Below, piece by piece: positions 34,740-44,600 of a stretch of DNA of 64,000 nucleotides. The stretch is from the NCBI GenBank assembly GCA_037962975.1, contig CM075669.1, positions 105,664,501 through 105,728,500 on the forward strand. The letters are read 5' to 3'. Positions within the stretch are counted from its first letter, which is position 1. Each line of letters opens with the position of its first letter. The notes under the pieces are model-generated. The model ran no database searches. It was not told the origin of the DNA and saw nothing but the letters and a program-made list of their open reading frames with translations. The translations under genes were made by a program, and so were the position numbers. This DNA is from Clitoria ternatea (taxonomy: Eukaryota; Streptophyta; Magnoliopsida; Fabales; Fabaceae).

Positions 34740-35725
34740 AAGGGAAGAGAAGAAGAAAGGACAGGGGACTTACCAGACTAGGCAGCCGCGGTTGCCTATC
34801 ATCGGAGGTAGCATCGGAGACTGAGTTAAGGGGAGAAAACACACGAGGCAGAGAGACAGTGAGTTAGAGGGAGACAGTAACGGCTACCGGTAGATTACAA
34901 AGCATAAAACTAAAGAATCAAACAAGAAAAGGAGGGGGCTTACCAGAAATGCTCCTGATTATTGGACAAGGAAGAAGAAAGGAAGCTTGGCGATTGTCAG
35001 AGATCGCGTCGGAGCCTGAGTTATAGGGAGACAAATAACGATTTTGTGAGAGTGAGTTAGAGGAGGCAGAGATAGGGGAACAAGATTTAGGGTTTATAGA
35101 ACTCAAAAAGTGGTGGAAGGGAAAAATGTGGCTTGATTAAGTCATTAAATCTAGCGATGGAATAAACCCATCACTAGATTAAAAAAGAGATAAAGCAATG
35201 GAAGAATAAACACGGTCGTTGAGCTGAATACAATGTAGTGATGAAACCCAAACTTTTTCACTACGGAGGGCCCAACTAGTGATGGTAAATTTAGTCAGTC
35301 ACTAAATTGGTAAATTTTAGCGATGAAAGCACAGTCGTTGCTACAGGATATCATGGAGAACCAAAAAAATATGGGGAAACAATGTAATGACAGACACCAT
35401 GGGTCGTTTCTATGTTTGCTTAATGTAGCGACCATGTTGCTCATCGGTATGTTTGTTTAACATAGTGATCACGTTGCCCATAACAAAGTTGTGTGCCAAC
35501 AGAAAATTCTAGAGGGAAAGGAAACAAAAATAGAGGGAGGTGAACATAGCGACCAGGTTATCGACGACGTGTCTTTAGCAACGGGCTTTTATTGGTTGCT
35601 ATCTTCGTAACAAACTACCTTTTAAAAGCTCCCTTTTGGAATTTGGTCACTAACGCGATCGCTAAATACCGATGGCTCGCATCGGTCACTGAATTTTAGT
35701 AGCTAATAGGGGTTTTTTAGTAGTA
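34740..35725 (-). mobile_element. Right end of a CACTA-like DNA transposon (partial)
   Basis: Read on the minus strand from 35725 the end is TACTACTAAAAAACCCC, one base from the CACTACTAAAAA form of CACTA termini. The adjoining 580 bp (35140-35725) repeat short words such as TAGCGATGG, AGCGATGA, GCGACCA and TAGCAACG in both orientations, typical of CACTA subterminal repeats. Inward, a minus-strand frame begins at 35106 (MSSINPKSCSPISASSNS) and meets a GTAAG donor-like site near 34940; a similar segment with GTAAGT recurs near 34770. No transposase domain is recognisable, and the left end was not found in the window. Confidence 0.6.
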
Positions 35726-37084
35726 GTTTTTCCTAGTTGCATCATAAAATTAAAATTTTTACAAGTTTCTGCTTTTCATATTGTGCCACATCAGCTTTTC
35801 ACTCACCAAATAGACCAATCACCTTCAGCCACCTCACGCCGTATGTCACACTCTGATTCGGCCAGATTTCACTCTAGAAACTTCAGGAAATTAAACTGAA
35901 AAGAGCCAGACCATGCCTTGTTTTCATTTTTTCTTTGTCTTTTTCATGAAGTGCTCTTTCCTCCCTTAGAATCTTTCTTGCAATTTCACCATTCCTTTAC
36001 TTCTTCTTCTAACTGAACCATTACCCTCGATTCATCAAATTTTTAATTGCTTTGCTAAATCATCATTGGCTTCAATCTTCTCTCTTTTGGCATGCTGGAA
36101 ATTTATGGATTAAAGAAGCAAGGAGCTTGCGAGGTCATTTTCCTCTTCATTCTCTAAGCTTTCCAAAACCCCTCCCCATCTAGAAAGGCTTTTCTTTTTC
36201 TTCCAAAACCCTTAAAACCTCCATGCATGTTGTGGTCCCCTTTATTCCTTTGCAACACATAAATTTTAGAAAATTTCCCTTTATTCTCCTTGGCTGGCCA
36301 AAACTTAAGGGAACAAAAGGGGTCTCTAAACCTTTAAAATTTCTATCAAGAGTCCTTGATTTTCTTCGTACATGCAAAAATCCTTGCCTTTTCCTACCAT
36401 TAAAAAAGTTTAAGCTTTTCCCTTCTCTTTTTGGCCTAAACCCGAGAACACCACATGGCTCTAGGAGGAGTCTTTCTTGCTTACTTTGTTGGGACAACAA
36501 CTGTATTTGCCATTTTGAGACATGGATCATCCATTGAAATGGCTTGGGAGTAAGGCAAAGACATCCCCTAGGGTCCCCTTCAAGACCGTGAGTTGCCTAA
36601 GGTAAAGAGGGAGGTTTTGACTGTTTTAAACTTGATTCCTTGCATATAAATATCTATAATGATCTGTTAAGGATTATTAATTTTTGCATGTAACATTTTT
36701 GGTGGGTAAGGTTGATAATGGCTTGTAAGTTGTGGTTATAATGGTAATAAGTATAGGTTGTGTACAAATTTAATTACTTGATAAATTCATATATGGAGTA
36801 TGTGTATATGATCTTGATTATGTTTAAGATGATGGAAATATTCAGGCATGGTTTTAGTATAAAAGCGTGAGTTCTAAGGTTTAGAAAGTGTTTTAGTAAC
36901 CTTGTGGTGTGGTATATTAAATTCAGTGATGATGTTGAAACTTGGTGCTTGATATATTTGAGTTAATGTTCTATAATATGCATAAAATGAGTTTTTGTGT
37001 TAAAAATGTATGATTTAAAAATATATGTGGTGACCATAAGTGTTAAAAATCCTAGCTTTTCTGAAAAGTCCTAAATGACGGTTT
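35726..37084 (+). other. LTR-like segment, left half (split by Copia-2)
   Basis: There is no recognisable coding sequence. A pyrimidine-rich stretch (35890-36450) ends in a donor-like CTAAG|GTAAAG (about 36596-36606) and passes into AT-rich sequence, the same plan as the Tekay-type LTRs in this window. The segment resumes at 56504 after the GGTTT duplication. The two overlapping frames at 36180-36537 are unrecognised and probably compositional. I infer a fragment of an older retrotransposon. Confidence 0.45.
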
Positions 37085-38224
37085 TGTTAGTCAAGTGGCC
37101 TCTAGTAACTCAAGCGGGGGGGAGGGGTGAATTGAGTGCTCCTAATTTAAATTATCTAGATGCACTTTATTTAAATTTCAATACTTAAGATGATAAAATG
37201 CAAGATAGAGTTAATAATACACAACAAATTAAATAAATATAAGATAGAAAGTAGGGTTAAGAGATTGCAAACAATGTTTTATACTGGTTCGGCCAACCAC
37301 TGCCTATGTCCAGTCTTCTCAAGAACCTCTTGAGGATTTCACTATTCTCAAAAACACTACAAAGAACCTTCCACACCTTGGCACACCCCTGCCCTTGTGT
37401 GAAGTTTCTAGCACAACAAAAGTTTCACTACTCTTGTATACAACTCTTGGGAAAACTTCCCAATCAATCAAGTATCTCACACTTTGAACAAAATTAACAA
37501 AGGAACACTCTCTATCATAGAGCATATAAACAAATTGAAGAACAAAAGTGGGTAATAACTCTACTTAAGAGAATATGGCCATTATTGGTCTTAAGAAAGG
37601 ATTGGAAGAATTTGATGTGTTTTTGAAAATGATGGGCACCCCTATTTATAGGAGTAGAAATACCTTCAAGAGGTGTGAAATTATTGATTAAAATAATTGA
37701 AAAGGTACCTCTTGAATAAAATAATAATCTGTGAAACGTTATAATGTTTCACCAAGTTTTTTTCATGAAAGGATGCAATGTTTCATGCTTTCTGATCCTG
37801 TGTAATCGATTACATAAAAGAGGTAATCTATTACTTCTTTTTAAAATCTATTTTAAAACATAACGTTCATATTGTAAATGTTTACATAATGAGAGTAATC
37901 GATTACTTCAAAGGATTTCAAAACATTTCTGAAATGTCTCTTTTTTTTTTAAGTTTAAATTCATGGTAATCGATTACATTACTGAGTTAATCGATTACAT
38001 TCATTTGAAATCATGCAATTTAAAATTCGTTATAGTGTAATTGATTACACTAATGAAGTAATCGATTACATTACTTCAGAATGTATGATTTTTTTGAAAC
38101 ATTTTTATTTTAATGGCCATATTTTCTTTTATAGAGTCTTACTATGATTATGCCTTGGTCTTGTATCTTCTTTCTTGATCTCTGGCATTAGCTTTGTCAT
38201 TATCAAAATCCTTCATGGTCTTCA
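37085..38224 (-). repeat. Copia-2 3' LTR (left)
   Basis: 1140 bp, TG...CA. GTAATCGATTAC palindromes are at 37802-37813, 37895-37906 and 37966-37977, with near copies at about 37987, 38037 and 38058. It is longer than its partner because a segment between two palindromes is absent there. Confidence 0.92.
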
Positions 38225-38575
38225 TTCTCCCCCTTTCTGATGATGACAATAAATAGCCTGGAAAATGATATTTGCAATATGGTATACATTTTTGTTATAT
38301 TTAAGTACTCCCCCTTAATTTTCCAGTTTAGCCAATTAATTGATTTTAATTAATTCAGATATGAATATTTTATACTCATCCTTAATGTAGTTTATACTCC
38401 CCCTTAATTTGTATTTTTGGTATTCTCCCCCTTTGTCATGATAAAAAAATAAAGCTCGTAATAGAGAAAGAAACTAAATTATGTTTATTATATATGAAAA
38501 GGGAACAAAACATAACAGAAACAAATCAAACTAAAATAAACGAGGACTTGTTTTGCATAAAAGAAAAGAAAATAA
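38225..38575 (-). other. Copia-2 polypurine tract and PPT-like repeats
   Basis: The PPT adjoining the 3' LTR (38225-38240, minus strand TCAGAAAGGGGGAGAA) is followed by similar purine runs at about 38307, 38396 and 38423. The remainder up to the accessory ORF stop is AT-rich and non-coding. Confidence 0.75.
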
Positions 38576-38707
38576 TTAAAGAGAAGCAACATGAAGACGA
38601 GATAAAATAGCTTGCATGGAACTGTGTACATGGTCAAATCTATCACGAACGTAAGAACGGAGGGATTGGAGTTTAGTGGCCAAATCAGTCATGGAAAGGG
38701 AACCGAG
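38576..38707 (-). pseudogene. Copia-2 accessory ORF, C-terminal fragment
   Basis: The minus-strand frame from the CCGAG duplication to TAA at 38576-38578 encodes a tail including SLRSYVRDRFDHVHSSM, a probable short coiled coil. It is like the tail of the Copia-1 ORF (RRFDAIEANINTRLDKL). It is the severed end of the ORF at 48781-49714. Confidence 0.7.
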
Positions 38708-41362
38708 TGTAACATCCCCGTTTTAAAATTAAATGTTGAATGAAGAATAAACCATTAAGACTTGATTTCAACTAGAAATAACTGTTAAGTGCATTTAACT
38801 AAGTGGGTTTAAGCCATTAAAATATTAAAATGGTGGCGGACAGGGGACGGGGTGGAGTGCGCGTGACTGACGGGCACGCACTCTCCCATCCCACTCTTAC
38901 TTTTGCTGTGCGCATGCACATACACATATATATATATGTCGTGAGCCTTTAGTGATGAACACTTTTGCCAATTCTTCAGACTCTCTTCTCTTTCACTTCA
39001 TTCTCTACTTTCCTCTCTTCGTCTTCATCTTTCTTCTTCTTCCATCTCACTCCTCGCTCCTGGGGACCTTAGTTGCAGTACTGAAGAACAGACTACGCTC
39101 CATCCCAGAATCAGGCGCAGAATACGACAAAGCCAAAGAAGACCGGACGAACCAGGAGAAGGACATCGGACCCAACGACGAGAACGGAAAGAGGTTTCTG
39201 AGGTTCTTCTAAAGGTAGGGGGCGCTTGCATGTCAAATGCATGGTCTAAGAACGGTACCGGATGAACGTACTGCCAAGTGTGTGTGTGTGTGCATGTTTT
39301 TATAATTCATTAGAACTGATGCTGTGCATGTATGCATGTGTTCACAATTACTAAAACTGATGCATGATTTGAGATTTTGATGGTGATCTTCGTGACGATG
39401 GCGTAGTTTGCTCGTGGATGATAATGATGGATCTATTTTGTTGTCACTATGAAAAATATGTATGTGCATGTTCTTAATTGAATTGCTCAATGTTGTTAGT
39501 CTGATGATCGATTGTATCTTGCGCTGGTGGGACTGACTGAATGATGATGAATAATGGGAGATATCCGTTCTTACTTAATGACTATGGTAAGGTGTTCAAG
39601 GCGCGATGATGTGTAATGATAAATGTGTTAGTTGCATGAGTAAGAGTGGGGTGACCCATGGAAGGTCAAGAACCCCAAGGGAAATGACTTCCAGTTACCA
39701 ACCCTGGCTAGATCCCAATAGGGCTCGTGGTAGCCGTTGGAGCTAGAGAAGTGAGTCTCGAGACGCCGTGGGGGGGGGGCCGGTGCCACCTGGTAAGAGC
39801 TGAGGGACGAGGGGCCAAAAGAAAAAGGGGCCGTAACTGAGAGTCTTTTCCCGAGTCGGATCCGCGTGCATGCATATAGAAATAAGGCTGATTGTGGTGA
39901 TGTATAAATCTATGTATGTGCATGTGTATGGTTTTGAATGCATGAATATATATATATTGAGAAGTGGAATAAACTCTGTGAATTATGTGTGTCAAGGATG
40001 TTGTTGAATTGTATGATTTTGGCTACTTGAGAAAGGTTGAATGATAGCAGGATGCGTGTACTGACGCTGATACCGAGTCTGTGAGTATCATTTTACATGT
40101 AAAAGCTCACCCCTGCAGTGGCCATTTTCAGTGAATGTCTCTCGTGAGGAGGATCAAAAGCAGAACTGGAATGCTGGGCGGAGTGCTGATGCATTTCGAA
40201 GGTTTAATTAAGACATTGTTAGATGAAGCCCGGACTGGCTCATACCGGATGTTAATGTTTTGTGTGATGAATAGAACTTTATGAACAAGAAGAAGTCTGA
40301 TTTTGCATTGTAAATATTAATATACACTCTTATGTACATATGGATGTATGGTTTTGCGTGTGTGATGCTATGTGCTGTCTTGTTTTATAATTATGCTTTA
40401 ATAGATAAGCAGGGACAATCTGATTGAGCAGGTTATAGTTAAGTCCGAAAGAACCGAGAATTGTCTTAGGAAAGCTTATGTCGGATGCGTTGGGCGGAGT
40501 CGTACCCCGCCTGAAGCGTGAGAGCAATCCGCCCAAGCGCGAGAACTCACGCTGAAGCGAGTAATTACCAGAGCGAAATATCGACCATTATCCTTTCCTA
40601 TCCGTTGTGATACTGACGCAATCCGGACCCCGATGTTGACCCCGGATTTGGGCGTATGGCTAAGTCCGCCCAGGCGTTGTCATAATTAGTTAAGTTGGAC
40701 GGAATAGGTTCAGACTCTTCCTTCTTCCATAACTCACTATCGCACTTGTACCCTGTAACTTCTCATTTTTCTTAGTGAAAGGCGAGTGTGAGGATTTACT
40801 TAGTAAACCCTTGTCCACACCCGATGGAGGAAATTACCTTGTAGTTGTGTTAAAGAGGCGTTATGTAGATTTCGTTAGGCGGCGTCATACCTCGCCCAAG
40901 TAACTAGGACAGCCCGCCCAAGATAATTATACCCCGCCTAGCCTAGCAGGATGATTCTAACTTAGCCTTTCCACCGAATGCTACGCATGTGAATGTATTA
41001 ACATATTTCCCTCATCTATTCCTCCTGTTGAGTGACCAGTAATAATCGAAGGGAAGCCCCATTGTGAAATTTCCTCTATCCGCTGCTGCGTTACTATACC
41101 CCGCCTGCATGGTGTCAGACCCCGTCTAAGCGAACAAACGGTGTTGTGCAATCCGCCCTAGTGTTGGTGTGTCACGATAAACCCATTGAGCCGGCCCAAT
41201 TTTTTTTAGCTTCCCTGTAGGTTGCTTTATGCGCGTGAATGTTCTTAGTTTTCCCCATTACTTGCTCCCTTCTACATCAAATGTTACGTAACTGTTTTTG
41301 TGAAAAAAAAAAATTTTCTCACATTTTGGGATTTATTAGTTACAAATAATTAGGGTGTTATA
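38708..41362 (+). repeat. Gypsy-2 5' LTR
   Basis: 2655 bp, nearly identical to 46125-48780. In order it has a TATA region, a pyrimidine-rich leader with an 86-codon frame (38952-39212), a donor-like AAG|GTAGGG at 39212-39220, a GC-rich island (39650-39860), an acceptor-like CCATTTTCAG ending at 40131, and a GC-rich part (40490-41180) with CCGCCC/AAGCG motifs. The small frame is Phe/Leu-rich because the leader is pyrimidine-rich; I do not call it a gene. Confidence 0.95.
38926..38937 (+). promoter_or_regulatory. Probable TATA box of Gypsy-2
   Basis: The run ATATATATATAT lies 218 bp into the LTR, just before the pyrimidine-rich leader. The same run is in the 3' LTR at about 46343-46354. Transcription would start roughly 30 bp downstream (inference). 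Confidence 0.55.
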
Positions 41363-41365
41363 TTT

Positions 41366-41377
41366 TGGTATCAGAGC
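41366..41377 (+). other. Gypsy-2 primer binding site
   Basis: TGGTATCAGAGC, complementary to initiator Met tRNA, lies three bases inside the 5' LTR. The 280 bp leader to the gag start is non-coding and has an acceptor-like TCAATTTCAG ending at 41649, nine bases before the ATG. Confidence 0.93.
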
Positions 41378-41657
41378 GGACCGAAAAGTCCAAGGCCAAA
41401 GTATGCTTACCAAGTGTAAGCGGTGGTGTTTGTATCTTTTGATTGAATGGTTGAAATTGTTGTGATATTGGTTGAACCTGATTGATATTGACTTGCGGAT
41501 AGGAGGGTGTTGCCCCTCCTGGTCCTATTGATTGTATAATATATATATATATATAGAAATAGCATGATGTGCTAAGTCATTGAACATTAGGCTGAAATCC
41601 GAATGGTAGTAAGTGGCTCCGTATACTTATCCTTGAATGTCAATTTCAGGATAAGGA

Positions 41658-44600
41658 ATGGCGCATCGTCAAAGTATGGAGGCTATAGCCACAGCATTCC
41701 AACGCTTTGCTGATGTGTTTGAAAGGCAAGGCCAAACTCATCCTGAGGATGGCCATGTGCTGGACCGCTTCCTGAAGAGGAAGCCGAGTGAATTCTTAGG
41801 AGGACGGAACCCTGAGGCGGCGTTCAAGTGGACTCAGGAATTAGAGAGAATTTTTAGAGGTCTTCGCTGTACCGAAGCCCAGAAGGTGGAATGCGTAGTG
41901 TATATGCTGCGAGATGAAGCGGAGAATTGGTGGAAGATAGCCAGGAGCCAATTCCCCGAAGATGATAACCAACTGACGTGGGACGATTTCAAGGCCTGCT
42001 TCCTAGACAAATACTTTCCCGACACAGTGAGGAGTCGGAAAGAGCTGGAGTTTATGGAGTTAAAACAAGGTTCCATGACTGTGGAAGAATACGCGACCAG
42101 ATTTGAAGAATTGTGCCTATTCTATCCGCCCTTCCAGCAGCCGGGAACGGAGCACTCCAAGTGTCTTAAGTTTGAGAACGGACTGAGATCGGATATCAAG
42201 AGGGCCTGCAGATACCATGAAATCCGGAGTTTCCCTGCCTTAGTGAACAAGTGTAGAATATTCGAAGAGGATGACAGGGCCCATTCAGGCCAGTGCAGCA
42301 GAGCCAACCAACACCTGAGGCCTCAGCAATCACGTTTCAAGAGGCCAGGGAACGTGAGGAGGAATGAACCCTTCACCAGATATCAGAACCATAATGATCG
42401 AGGGAGACAGATGAGTGGGCGACCAAGGTATGGCGGATGCTTCAAATGTGGCGGTGATCATTTTGCTAAGGAATGCAATGATACAAATGTTAAATGCTAC
42501 CACTGCGGAGAGAAGGGGCACGTTCGCCCGGACTGCCCCCAACTCCGCCAGGCAAACACCAATGTGCGTCAAGGAGGATTTCAAGATCGAACCAGAGTGA
42601 ATGATAACCCACGACCTGGTGGCAGAGGCAACGGAACCAGAGGAAATATGATGCATGCCCCGAACAGTCGAGAGAGGAACACCGGCCCAACAGCGACAGG
42701 AAGGATCTACACCATCAATGCAGAGGATGTTGCACCAGCAAACGATCTAGTACAATGTAAGTGCTCACTTGGAATGAATACGCTTAACGTTGTTTTCGAT
42801 TCGGGGGCAACCCATTCTTTTATAGCTGATGAGTGCGTGAAACGGTTGAAGCTACCAACTGTGTCTATGAACCGGACTTTAGAAGTGGCCAGCCCCACTG
42901 GCCCTAGTGTGTTCACATCGTCAATATGTAAAAATGTAGCATTTGAGTTGTATGATCGGAGTTTCACCTTCGATCTGATTTGCATGCCCTTAAAGGGTCT
43001 TGATGTTGTGCTTGGAATAGATTGGCTTTCAGCCAATAAGGTATTAGTAAATTGTAGAAACCGAGAGATAGTTTTCCCAAAACAACCCACTGAAGATGGC
43101 GCGGCACAAGGTATAACCCAACTATTTATGATGCTTTGTCTAACCAAAGATGAGAATGAGCCCCTAGTGAACGAAATTCCGGTTGTCTGCGAATTCCCAG
43201 AAGTGTTCCCAGAGGACGTCCCGAGTGTACCTCCTCATAGAGAAGTTGAATTCTCTATAGACTTGATCCCTGGAGCCGAACCGGTCTCCAGTGCACCCTA
43301 CAGAATGTCCTCAACTGAATTGGTAGAATTGAAGAAACAAGTGGATGAGTTACTTGAGAAGCAGTTCATTAGACCAAGCGTGTCACCATGGGGCGCACCT
43401 GTGCTACTTGTTAAGAAGAAGGATGGCAGCTTGAGGCTTTGTATAGATTATCGACAGCTTAACAAACTCACAATCAAGAATCGATACCCACTGCCCAGAA
43501 TTGATGATTTAATTGACCAGCTGCGTGGAGCCTCAGTCTTCTCAAAAATCGACTTACGATCGGGATATCATCAAATCCGAGTGAAGGACTCGGACATTCC
43601 TAAAACTGCCTTTAGGACTAGGTATGGTCACTATGAGTATGTAGTGATGCCGTTCGGTGTGACGAACGCCCCTGCTGTTTTCATGAATTACATGAACAGC
43701 ATATTCCATTCCTTCTTAGATCGGTTTGTTGTTGTTTTCATCGATGATATTCTAGTTTATTCTAAGACATCGGAGGAGCATGAAGGACATCTCAGGGCGG
43801 TACTCCAAGTGTTGAAGGAGAAGCAATTGTTTGCAAAGCTTTCAAAGTGCGAATTTTGGATGGATGAGATCCACTTCCTCGGGCATGTGATCTCCAAGCG
43901 AGGCGTCTCGGTGGATCCTGCGAAGGTAGCCGCTGTAATAGCGTGGGAGAGGCCCAGATCGATCTCGGAAATAAGGAGTTTTATGGGCTTGGCAGGTTAT
44001 TATAGAAGGTTCATCGAAGGTTTTTCTAAGTTGGCATTACCCCTGACTAAGTTGACACGGAAGAACGTTCCTTTTGTGTGGAGTCCGGAGTGTGAGAGCA
44101 GCTTCCAGGAGCTGAAGAATAAGTTGACAACTGCTCCGGTGTTAGCATTACCGGAGTTACGAGAAAGCTTCGTGGTCTATTGTGACGCGTCCGGACTCGG
44201 ATTAGGATGTGTACTCATGCAGAAAGATCGGGTGATAGCATATGCCTCTCGACAATTGAGACCCCACGAACAACATTATCCGACCCATGACTTGGAGTTG
44301 GCAGCAGTAGTTTTTGCATTGAAAATCTGGAGGCATTACTTGTACGGATCCAAATTTGAAGTGTACAGCGATCATAAGAGCCTCAAATACCTATTCGACC
44401 AAAAGGACCTGAACATGAGGCAGAGAAGATGGATTGAGTTTTTGAAGGACTATGATTTCGAGTTGAAATACCACCCAAGTAAGGCAAATGTCGTAGCGGA
44501 CGCATTGAGTCGAAAATCCCTCCACATAGCAGCCATGATGGCAAAGGAAGTTGAGTTGTTGGAGCGGTTTCGAGACATGAACTTGCATGTTGACGCCCCT

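Noticed and set aside
36180..36537. Overlapping frames of 104 and 116 codons
   Set aside because: No recognisable domain, same interval on both strands, and pyrimidine-rich composition.
38952..39212. 86-codon open frame repeated in both Gypsy-2 LTRs, and similar hydrophobic frames at 26028-26323 and 58812-59054
   Set aside because: The frames lie in pyrimidine-rich leaders, which always give Phe/Leu/Ser-rich peptides. They are identical only because the LTRs are young, and the frames of different families do not align. At most they are upstream ORFs.
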